A stretch of 48,738 bases of DNA from Acidobacteriaceae bacterium (GTDB taxonomy: Bacteria > Acidobacteriota > Terriglobia > Terriglobales > Acidobacteriaceae). Of the stretch, positions 1-7,115 are shown in pieces. How positions within the stretch are numbered: the first letter of the stretch is position 1; each line of letters starts with the position of its first letter. The translations under genes were made by a program, and so were the position numbers. The notes below the pieces were generated by a model. That model had not been told where the DNA came from. It saw nothing but the letters and a program-made list of their open reading frames with translations, and searched no databases. Where the stretch lies: NCBI GenBank assembly GCA_003151335.1, contig PLXE01000014.1, forward strand, positions 1-48,738, given 5' to 3'.

Positions 1-226
1 GGACCTTCCTGGGTTCAACCCGTAATGCAAGCCGTCACCTGGGACCAGTTGGGAAAAGGATTCGCGATGAGTTCTTGAACGAGAGAATAACGTCGCGTAC
101 CCGCGAACGGCAGAACCCGCCCCGGTGAGGGCCTACGCAGTGCAGCAAGAAGGCTGATCGTATTCCTTAATAGACCTGAGAATTAGCTTGCCGTTTTCGC
201 TAGCCATGAGGGTAAAATGCGACGCC
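1..226. other. Left-edge non-coding stretch
   Basis: I see no convincing reading frame or RNA gene in the first 226 bases. The stretch ends immediately upstream of the serine hydrolase start and probably holds its promoter, but no clear -35/-10 pair stands out. Confidence 0.4.
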
Positions 227-2230
227 ATGAAAAAACTCGTCGTCGCCTGCCTCTTTTTGCTCAGCGCCGCACCGGTATTCGGACAAACCCAAAGCCCATC
301 GGTTCAACCAGCCACCAAGGCAGTAAACGGGCAGGCATCCGAGCGCCTCTCTGCCGATACCCCCAAAACCACCGTTCTCGGCAATGCCTTTGTCGCGCCC
401 CAGGATTGGTCCATTCGCGTCAAGGGCCCGGCAACCATCCTGCAAGCGCCCGAGGGAGACTCCTGGGTCGCGCTCGTCGATGTGCAAGCCAAGGGACCGG
501 ACGAAGCGTTGGCCGCCGCGTGGCAGGCTTACAAGCCCGAGGCGAAGTGGCCCGTGAAGGTCACGAACGATCTGCCCGACAGAGATGGCTGGAGCCGGCG
601 TCGCTATTACGAATACTTGACCTCGCCCAACGAGAAGCGCGGCGTGGCCGCCCTCGTCTACTACTCCGGATCGAGTTGGACCGTCGTTATCGAAGATATG
701 TCAGATGCGGTCGGCGAGAAGCGCGGCGGTCAGGTTGCTCTGATTTTTGGACGCTTGCTGCCCAAGGGCTACAGCCGCGAGTCGTTTGCCGGCAAGAAAG
801 CGAACAGTCTCGACAACGCGCGCATCGCGCAACTGTCCCGTTTTGTCGAGCAGGGCCAAAAGGTGCTGGGTGTCCCTGGAGTCGCTCTCGGCTTGGTACA
901 GGACGGCAAGAGCATCTTCGCTGATGGGTTCGGTGTCAAGGAACTCGGAGGCACCGAGAAGCCGGACGGCGACACCCTGTTCATGGTCGCCTCGAACACC
1001 AAGGCCATGACAACACTCCTGCTCGCCAAACTCGTCGATGAACACCGCATGACCTGGCAGACTCCGGTCATCAGCTTGCTTCCCAGCTTTCGTCTTGGCG
1101 ACGCCGAGACGACCCGTAGTGTTCTTGTCAAACACCTAATCTGCGCATGCACCGGAATGCCGCGCCAGGATCTGGAATGGATCTTCGAATACGGAAACAT
1201 GACGCCCGAGAGCTCGCTCGCCCTCCTCGGAACCATGCAACCGACCTCGAAATTCGGTGAACTCTTCCAGTATTCCAATCTCATGGCCGCAGCCGCCGGA
1301 TACACCGGTGCCTACGTACTCTATCCGCAAACGGAATCCGGCGCCGCATACGATCGCGCGATGCAATCGTATGTATTCGATCCGCTCGCGATGAAGTCGA
1401 CGACCTTCGACTTCGCGCGCGCACTCTCTGCCAACCATGCAACGGCGCACTCCCCCGACGCCGACGGAAAGCCCGCCAAAGCTTTGACGGCCATCAACTA
1501 CGCCGTCATACCTCTGCGCCCTGCCGGCGGAGCGTGGAGCAGTGTGCGCGACATGTTGAAATACGTCTCCATGGAGCTCGCGGAAGGCAAGCTTCCTGAT
1601 GGAAAAACCTATATCTCCAAGGAACCATTGCTCGAACGGCGCGCTCCCCAGGTTTATATCGGCAAAGACGTCTCCTACGGTATGGGCCTTATGGTCGACA
1701 CGACCTACGGAGTGCCCGTCGTTCATCATGGTGGCGACCTGACCGGATATCACAGCGACATGATCTGGCTGCCACAGCAGAACGTCGGCGCCGTCATCCT
1801 CACGAACGGCGACCCCGGATGGCTGCTTCGCGACCGCATCAGACGCAGGTTGCTCGAGGTCCTCTTCGACGGGCGTCCTGAGGCCGAGGCGCTGCTCAAT
1901 GCTGATGCCAAGAACTTCTATTCCAGTCTCGCCGCCGATCGCAAACTGCTCACTATCCCAGCTGATCTGAACGAAAGTGCAAAGCTCGCCAAACACTATG
2001 CCAATGCGTCACTCGGAGACATCACCGTAAGCACCTCGGGCTCTTCAACCGTCTTTGATTTTGACGAGTGGAAAAGCGAGGTAGCCACTCGCAAAAACCC
2101 CGACGGCACAATTTCCTTCATTACCATTGCACCCGGTGTCATGGGTTTTGAGTTTGTAGTGGGCGCCGGGCCCAAGCGAACGTTGACCATCAGAGACGCG
2201 CAACACGAATACGTGTTCAAAGAGCGTTGA
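227..2230 (+). CDS. Secreted serine hydrolase (class C beta-lactamase/penicillin-binding fold)
   Basis: This is probably an exported serine hydrolase of the beta-lactamase-related (PF00144) family. I chose the ATG at 227 because the protein then begins with a textbook signal peptide (MKKLVVACLFLLSAAPVFG). The frame is open back to a TTG at 188, but that would put a polar stretch before the signal. Residues about 20-210 form an extra N-terminal domain of unknown function. The catalytic domain carries SNTK as the SxxK nucleophile motif (Ser about 256), YSN as the second motif (about 349-351) and HGG (about 501-503) in place of the KTG triad. HGG is common in esterase/peptidase-like members. A small C-terminal domain follows. 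The substrate cannot be told from sequence: peptidase, esterase or lactamase activity are all possible, and resistance should not be assumed. It appears monocistronic. Confidence 0.9.
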   Translation: MKKLVVACLFLLSAAPVFGQTQSPSVQPATKAVNGQASERLSADTPKTTVLGNAFVAPQDWSIRVKGPATILQAPEGDSWVALVDVQAKGPDEALAAAWQAYKPEAKWPVKVTNDLPDRDGWSRRRYYEYLTSPNEKRGVAALVYYSGSSWTVVIEDMSDAVGEKRGGQVALIFGRLLPKGYSRESFAGKKANSLDNARIAQLSRFVEQGQKVLGVPGVALGLVQDGKSIFADGFGVKELGGTEKPDGDTLFMVASNTKAMTTLLLAKLVDEHRMTWQTPVISLLPSFRLGDAETTRSVLVKHLICACTGMPRQDLEWIFEYGNMTPESSLALLGTMQPTSKFGELFQYSNLMAAAAGYTGAYVLYPQTESGAAYDRAMQSYVFDPLAMKSTTFDFARALSANHATAHSPDADGKPAKALTAINYAVIPLRPAGGAWSSVRDMLKYVSMELAEGKLPDGKTYISKEPLLERRAPQVYIGKDVSYGMGLMVDTTYGVPVVHHGGDLTGYHSDMIWLPQQNVGAVILTNGDPGWLLRDRIRRRLLEVLFDGRPEAEALLNADAKNFYSSLAADRKLLTIPADLNESAKLAKHYANASLGDITVSTSGSSTVFDFDEWKSEVATRKNPDGTISFITIAPGVMGFEFVVGAGPKRTLTIRDAQHEYVFKER

Positions 2231-2319
2231 GAAATGCGTAGGCCCGGGATGCGGCTGCACGGGAATGATCACGTTTGCAAACCTTGGTGTCCACGCTAGT
2301 TCAGTTTAGAATTCGCGGC

Positions 2320-3492
2320 ATGCTGCGGTTGATAATCATTTCAGGTTGCTTATTGCTGGTAACTGTTTGTGCTGCCGACGAAGATCCCACACATCCACGT
2401 GTGCGCCAAGCGGGCGTGCAGGTCGGGGTGATCCCTCCGGGACCGCTCAATGCCATCACCGATGTAGCTGGCGTCCTGGTCGGGCAAACAACGGTCGTAC
2501 ACGGCGAGAAGGTGCGCACCGGTGTGACCGCGATCCTGCCGCACGCTGGCAATCTCTTCCGCGAGAAGGTGCCAGGAGCAGTGTTTGTTGGAAACGCTTT
2601 CGGCAAATTGGCTGGGTCGACACAAGTGAACGAACTGGGTGAAATCGAAACGCCCATCGTCCTGACCTCAACGCTAAGCGTGCCCCGTGTGGCCGATGCA
2701 GTAATCGATTACATGCTGGCGCTGCCCGGTAACGAGGACGTGCAGTCCATCAATCCACTGGTAGGCGAAACGAACGACGGCTATTTGAATGACATTCGCT
2801 CGCGGCCGATCACCCGTAAGGACGTGTTTGCCGCAATCCAGAATGCAAAAACAGGTGCGGTTGAGGAAGGCTCGGTGGGCGCAGGCACGGGTACCATTGC
2901 CTTCGGCTGGAAGGGCGGCATCGGCACTGCCTCGCGTAAACTTCCGCCTTCCCTCGGCGGATATATGGTTGGCGTACTGGTTCAGACCAACTTCGGCGGC
3001 GTGCTCTCCATCGCCGGCGCTCCCGTCGGAAAAGAGCTCGGTCGATACGCGTTTCGCGACCAACTGGAGGGAACCAAAGCCGAGGCAAGCGTCGTCGGGG
3101 ATGATAAGGCCGACGGCTCTTGCATGATCGTGGTCGCCACCGATGCCCCGGTGGACGCGCGCAACCTCAAGCGATTGGCCGCCCGCGCCATTATGGGCAT
3201 GGCACGCACGGGCGCGGCTGGTTCGAACGGCAGTGGAGACTACGTCATCGCCTTCTCCACCGCGCCTGAACTACGGATTCGACCGGGCGAGGCTAACAAG
3301 CCTAATGCCGCGACCGTGCTGGGCAATGAAGCCATGTCGCCGCTGTTCCTCGCAGTGATCGAGGCGACGGAGGAGGCGATTTACAACTCGCTATTTCGCG
3401 CTACCACCGTGACGGGTCGTGGACACACGGTTGAGGCTCTCCCGCTGGACAAAACGCTCCAAATCCTGCGCGAGCACCGGGCGATGAAGTGA
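2320..3492 (+). CDS. P1 family peptidase (DmpA-type L-aminopeptidase/D-esterase)
   Basis: The protein belongs to the DmpA/BapA (peptidase S58) family of self-processing N-terminal nucleophile enzymes. The ATG at 2320 is preferred over the upstream in-frame TTG (2275) because it starts a hydrophobic signal-like segment (MLRLIIISGCLLLVTVCA), which suggests export. The family N-terminus (ITDVAGVLVGQ) and the conserved NPLVGETNDGYLND block are present. The GSNGSGDYV segment near residue 305 carries the Gly-Ser at which these enzymes are expected to cleave themselves and expose the nucleophilic serine. The length (about 390 aa) is normal. It starts about 90 bp after the serine hydrolase on the same strand and could be co-transcribed. 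Assignment to the family is firm; the substrate (beta-peptides, D-amino-acid amides or others) is not known. Confidence 0.9.
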   Translation: MLRLIIISGCLLLVTVCAADEDPTHPRVRQAGVQVGVIPPGPLNAITDVAGVLVGQTTVVHGEKVRTGVTAILPHAGNLFREKVPGAVFVGNAFGKLAGSTQVNELGEIETPIVLTSTLSVPRVADAVIDYMLALPGNEDVQSINPLVGETNDGYLNDIRSRPITRKDVFAAIQNAKTGAVEEGSVGAGTGTIAFGWKGGIGTASRKLPPSLGGYMVGVLVQTNFGGVLSIAGAPVGKELGRYAFRDQLEGTKAEASVVGDDKADGSCMIVVATDAPVDARNLKRLAARAIMGMARTGAAGSNGSGDYVIAFSTAPELRIRPGEANKPNAATVLGNEAMSPLFLAVIEATEEAIYNSLFRATTVTGRGHTVEALPLDKTLQILREHRAMK

Positions 3493-3588
3493 GAACAAAT
3501 TAGATGGAGCGATCGTAGTCGGGGAATGTCTGCGCTCAGGAGTTTGCAACGTGCGTGAGGCGATCCGGCGACGGCTTAAAGTTGGAAC

Positions 3589-4188
3589 CTACTTTCGCTC
3601 GATGTGCCGGAATGTCAGGTTAATCCGCGGTAGCGCGACATCAGGTTCTTTTGGTACCTCATGTTTGAAGTTTTTCTGAGTCCTTCCCGCCATGATGAAC
3701 AGGCTTCCGTGGGGCAACCGTTCCGCAAAGGCAACCGCGCCATTTTTTCCTTTGAGACGAAATAAGCGTTCGGCACCCAGACTAACCGAAGCGATCACCA
3801 GCCCCATTTCCGGCTCCGCATCCGCATGCAGGCCGACGCTGTCATTTCCGTTTTTGTAAAGGTTACAGAGCACGGCGTTGTAGCCCAGCCTCGGCAAGCT
3901 CAAATTGGAATAAGCAGTTGCGGGAGTGGCCTCTTCGACGCGAGTCCTCAGGGAGAGCAATTCCGGAATCCAGGTGAGGGGCTTGTACTCGCGCCGCGAA
4001 TATGTGTAGTTGCTGCCAGGATCGCCATAGTACGCTTCGTCGCGAGGCACGGCATAGTTGAAGGAAGCTTTGTGTCGCTGCCAGGCGCACTTCGTCAATA
4101 GGATGTTGAACAAGATCGTCGCTTCCTCAGCTGGGAGGAAATTCTTGTCGTAGTAGATTTCTGCTCCCGGAATGGGAATCGTTTCCAT
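3589..4188 (-). CDS. alkB: AlkB-like 2-oxoglutarate/Fe(II)-dependent DNA repair dioxygenase
   Basis: This 199-residue protein is close in length and motifs to the small ALKBH2/3-like bacterial AlkB proteins, which remove alkyl groups from DNA or RNA bases by oxidative demethylation. The iron ligands are visible as LHADAE (HxD, about residues 119-121) and a downstream His in FKHEVP (about 176). The 2-oxoglutarate-binding RxNxTFR motif is present as RINLTFR near the C-terminus. It starts 7 bp after the dinB stop codon on the same strand, so the two form a two-gene repair operon with dinB first. This pairing suggests a joint response to alkylation: direct reversal plus lesion bypass. Confidence 0.93.
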   Translation of the reverse strand: METIPIPGAEIYYDKNFLPAEEATILFNILLTKCAWQRHKASFNYAVPRDEAYYGDPGSNYTYSRREYKPLTWIPELLSLRTRVEEATPATAYSNLSLPRLGYNAVLCNLYKNGNDSVGLHADAEPEMGLVIASVSLGAERLFRLKGKNGAVAFAERLPHGSLFIMAGRTQKNFKHEVPKEPDVALPRINLTFRHIERK

Positions 4189-4195
4189 ATTGGTG

Positions 4196-5257
4196 CTACT
4201 CGAAAAGGACGGGCTGCGCAGCAGTGCCCTCGGGTTCCCGAAAGTTGCTCAAACCTACGCCGACGAGCCGATAGCGTTGCTGCGGACCGAGATCAACCCG
4301 CTCTCGCAGCTTCAAGACGATGTCCGCCAATTCTTCGCAGGAGGAGGGTGGGGAGCCCAGCGTGTGGCTGCGAGTGAGAATCTTGAACTCGCTTGTCTTC
4401 AGCTTGAGGACAACCGTGCGTGCCATCCGTGATTCTTTGCGCGAAGCTGACCAAAGCTTTTCTGCAAGGCGCCGGATCATGGGCTCAGTTTCTGCCAACA
4501 GCACGTCGTGCTCAAAAGTATCCTCGACGGATATCGATTGCGTCGGCCTGTCCGGGACAACTTGGTTATGGTCGATACCGAGGGCAAGCTCGTGTAGCCG
4601 CCGACCAAAGCGGCCGAAGTGCTGTTCAAGTACGGGCAAGTCGAGAGTTCGCAGGTCCCTCACCGCCTGTGCTCCAAGTTTCGCCAGCTTCTCTCCCGTA
4701 ACTTTGCCGACGCCAGGCAAGCGTCCAACAGGCAATGGAAGCAGAAACGCGGCTATGTCCCCTGGCTGGATGACAAAGAGCCCATCAGGTTTGCGCCAGT
4801 CAGAGGCGAGCTTTGCTAAGAACTTGTTTGGCGCTACCCCCGCAGAAGCTGTCAGATTCAATTCCTGGCGGATTTGCTCACGGATCGTGCGAGCCACCAG
4901 GGTAGCGGTCGCTAAGCCGGTCTTATTCTCGGTGACATCGAGATATGCTTCGTCGAGAGACAGTGGTTCTACCAGGTCTGTATGACGCTTGAAGATCTCC
5001 CGCACGCTGCGGGAGACGGCGCGATAACGTGTGAAATCCGGAGGTACGAAGATCGCATCGGGACACAAGCGTTCCGCTCGCGATGCCGGCATGGCCGAAT
5101 GCACACCGAAACTCCTAGCCTCGTACGAAGCAGCGCAGACGACAGAGCGATTGCCTTGCCACGCAACGATCACGGGCTTACCGCGCAGCTGCCGGTCATC
5201 GCGCTGCTCGACCGAAGCGTAAAACGCGTCCATGTCCACGTGGATGATTTTTCGCAC
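4196..5257 (-). CDS. dinB: DNA polymerase IV (Y-family translesion polymerase)
   Basis: This is a full-length (353 aa) DinB. It begins at a GTG with a GGGAAG ribosome-binding site just upstream. The N-terminal palm has the catalytic carboxylates in HVDMDAFYASVEQ and in LSLDEAYLDV (about residue 100). The helix-hairpin-helix region reads LPGVGKVTGEKLAKLG (about 180), and the little-finger domain follows with SVEDTFEHD and a C-terminal VGVGLSNF block. No beta-clamp QLxLF-type motif is obvious; the last residues are PVLFE, which could serve as a weak one. It is the first gene of a dinB-alkB operon. A 14-bp perfect palindrome lies about 60 bp upstream. Identity is secure; SOS control is inference. 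Confidence 0.96.
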   Translation of the reverse strand: MRKIIHVDMDAFYASVEQRDDRQLRGKPVIVAWQGNRSVVCAASYEARSFGVHSAMPASRAERLCPDAIFVPPDFTRYRAVSRSVREIFKRHTDLVEPLSLDEAYLDVTENKTGLATATLVARTIREQIRQELNLTASAGVAPNKFLAKLASDWRKPDGLFVIQPGDIAAFLLPLPVGRLPGVGKVTGEKLAKLGAQAVRDLRTLDLPVLEQHFGRFGRRLHELALGIDHNQVVPDRPTQSISVEDTFEHDVLLAETEPMIRRLAEKLWSASRKESRMARTVVLKLKTSEFKILTRSHTLGSPPSSCEELADIVLKLRERVDLGPQQRYRLVGVGLSNFREPEGTAAQPVLFE

Positions 5258-5315
5258 AATCTTCCCGCAACAATACTATTCCGGGTTTCGGAACAGGGTG
5301 AACGCGGATCGGTCG

Positions 5316-5329
5316 GATCGTTAACGATC
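5316..5329. promoter_or_regulatory. 14-bp perfect palindrome between dinB and the divergent DUF2784 gene
   Basis: GATCGTTAACGATC reads the same on both strands. It sits in the 91-bp divergent intergenic region between dinB (minus) and the DUF2784 gene (plus), where an operator would be expected. It does not match the E. coli, Bacillus or alphaproteobacterial LexA boxes as I know them. Operator function is inference. Confidence 0.3.
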
Positions 5330-5348
5330 GGTGCTGTAAATTCTAAAG

Positions 5349-5735
5349 ATGCATGCAGCCGTTCTTGCTTCGAATTTCTATTCCGCACTCGCGATTTCTG
5401 TTCTCTTCCTGCATGCGCTATTCATTTTGTGGGTGGTTTTCGGTGCCTTGCTGACACGCTCGCGCCCGATTCTTCGCTGGCTGCATGTCGGTTCTCTTGT
5501 GTGGGGAATCCTTACGGAACTGCTTCCTTGGCCGTGTCCTTTGACTCTGCTGGAGAACCGGCTCGAAGGGAACGCCGGAGTCGAGCCTGACCAAGGCGGG
5601 TTCCTGCTCCATTACTTGGACAAGCTGGTTTATCCGGATATTTCTTCAACCATGCTAACGATTGCGGCGGTAATCATCTGCGCTCTGAATCTTGCGTTCT
5701 ATGGCCGGCAGGTCTGGATCGCTCGACGCCGCTAG
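5349..5735 (+). CDS. DUF2784 family small membrane protein
   Basis: This 128-residue integral membrane protein matches the DUF2784 family. It has a hydrophobic helix at about residues 8-32, a second at about 43-60, and the characteristic WPCPLTLLEN motif followed by an acidic loop. A further helix spans about 98-118, ending in a positively charged tail (WIARRR) that suggests a cytoplasmic C-terminus. The function of the family is unknown. The gene is divergent from dinB. Start codon ATG at 5349; a downstream in-frame Met is not needed. Confidence 0.8.
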   Translation: MHAAVLASNFYSALAISVLFLHALFILWVVFGALLTRSRPILRWLHVGSLVWGILTELLPWPCPLTLLENRLEGNAGVEPDQGGFLLHYLDKLVYPDISSTMLTIAAVIICALNLAFYGRQVWIARRR

Positions 5736-5973
5736 CCTACTAAAGCGGAAAGCCGCCAACGCCATCCTGCACGTTACTTTGTTGAGTTCGTCGCACCTCT
5801 GCGGCAAACCTCTATCCGAAAAAGAGGCGACGCGTTTCTTGTGCACCGAAGCGCGTCCTTCAATCATCTTAATCATCTTATTCGTGAGGTTGGTTTGCAC
5901 CAGGGGAAGGTCCCACGCCAGGTGGGTTTCATAGACCGAGCGAGTAATTAGAGGTACTCATCAAGGAGCAGAT

Positions 5974-6669
5974 ATGAAGATCAGCATCATCGGCGCAGGC
6001 CAAATCGGTGGTACCCTCACCCGTCGCTTCACTGCGCTGGGCCACCAAGTCTTTGTCGCCAACTCAAGAGGTCCCGAAACGCTCGCCGGCTTGGCCCGTG
6101 AGACAGGCGCGACTCCGGTCTCAGTCACCGAAGCTGCTCGTAGGGGAGATGTGGTCATCGTCACGATTCCCCAGAAAAACGTGGCCCACCTGCCAGCCGA
6201 TTTGTTTGCCGGAGTTCCCGACAACGTGGTCGTCGTAGACACCGGCAACTACTATCCGCAGCAGCGCGACGGCCGCATCGACGGGATCGAAGCTGGCGCG
6301 ACCGAGAGCCGGTGGGTTGCGCAGCAGCTGGGCCGGCCTGTGGTCAAGGCGTTTAATAACATCTATGCGCAACATCTCATGGATCTGGGCCGACCTGCAG
6401 GCTCCCCCGGACGAATAGCCCTGCCTATTGCTGGCGACGTCGAAGCGGCTAAGGCAGTGGTGCTTCGGTTGCTAAACGAGCTCGGATTCGATGGTGTTGA
6501 TGCCGGTGGGCTTGATGAGTCCTGGCGTCAACAACCCGGCAGCCCGGTCTATGCCACGGACTTCGACGTGGAAGGTGTAAAGCGCGCGCTATCTGAGGCA
6601 ACCAAAGAGCGCAAGCCAGAATGGCGTACGACCGCAAACAGTCCCGGGGACTTTGCGAAGCCGGCTTAA
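5974..6669 (+). CDS. NADPH-dependent F420 reductase-like / NAD(P)-binding oxidoreductase
   Basis: The N-terminus (MKISIIGAGQIGGTL) is a Rossmann GxGxxG dinucleotide-binding loop. The rest follows the F420:NADP oxidoreductase / coenzyme F420-dependent NADP reductase-like family (F420_oxidored): VVIVTIPQ around residues 65-72, VVVDTGNYYP about 90-99 and VKAFNNIYAQ about 125-134. An AAGG ribosome-binding site (AAGGAG) lies 7 bp before the ATG. True F420 use is uncertain, because many members in organisms without F420 act on other substrates. The upstream 240 bp contain no supported gene. The downstream neighbour is a HugZ-like gene relic on the other strand. Confidence 0.8.
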   Translation: MKISIIGAGQIGGTLTRRFTALGHQVFVANSRGPETLAGLARETGATPVSVTEAARRGDVVIVTIPQKNVAHLPADLFAGVPDNVVVVDTGNYYPQQRDGRIDGIEAGATESRWVAQQLGRPVVKAFNNIYAQHLMDLGRPAGSPGRIALPIAGDVEAAKAVVLRLLNELGFDGVDAGGLDESWRQQPGSPVYATDFDVEGVKRALSEATKERKPEWRTTANSPGDFAKPA

Positions 6670-6768
6670 TGCGATTTGCCGCGTCCGCCGCGAATTCCAG
6701 ATCGGCCAATCCCCAGTAGGGCAATTGGCAACTATGTGTACAAGTCCAACCGCGAAGCCCGGACTGGT

Positions 6769-7108
6769 TTATTGGTGACGCGCCTGCTTCACCATCTCAA
6801 CAAACACTTCTCTGGTCTGTGCCGGGTCGCTCACTTCCCACAAGAATGCAACTCGAGTTCCCTTCACGCCATCCTGGGTTTTCAGGCGCAGGTGAAAGCC
6901 CAGACGATCAACTGAGGTCATCTCCGCTTCTTGTGCCTCAATGCCTGCAAACCGCTTGGCGAGCAGGATGAGCGCATCCTTATGGTCGGCATTCATGTGC
7001 TGGAAGATGTCGCTCTTGTGCTCAACCAGCGGATCGGATTGCGCCTGGGATTAGTCCGAAGCCGCCACCCATCCCGTCACGCCGAAGCTTCCAAGTCGAA
7101 CATCGGAT
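6769..7108 (-). pseudogene. Truncated, stop-interrupted 3' relic of a HugZ-like gene
   Basis: Read on the minus strand, this encodes the C-terminal DUF2470 part of a HugZ-like protein, closely matching the end of the intact gene at 23371-24162 (from GFGVMGW-like residues to the C-terminus). At the codon matching Tyr in ASEYSQAES the relic has TAA, and the first two thirds of the gene are missing. The remaining open part (from an internal Met at 6996) reads NADHKDALILLAKRF and continues nearly identically to the stop at 6769. It directly abuts the stop of the large solenoid gene at 7116. It forms the left member of a repeat pair bracketing a 16-kb block. Confidence 0.85.
6777..7108. repeat. 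Left copy of ~330-bp HugZ-3' direct repeat
   Basis: From GACGCGCCTG onward, about 330 bp are clearly alignable, in the same orientation, with 23378-23710; I estimate mid-80s percent identity by eye. Outside these limits the flanks do not match. The intervening segment contains the BREX-like operon and addAB-like genes. Confidence 0.8.
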
Positions 7109-7115
7109 CGTAAAG

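Noticed and set aside
1136-1996. 286-codon minus-strand frame opposite the serine hydrolase
   Set aside because: Antisense to the catalytic domain, whose motifs are all in the plus frame.
5291-5303. GAAC-N5-GAAC upstream of dinB as a LexA box
   Set aside because: The alphaproteobacterial direct repeat needs 7-bp spacing; here it is 5. No other known LexA box was visible.
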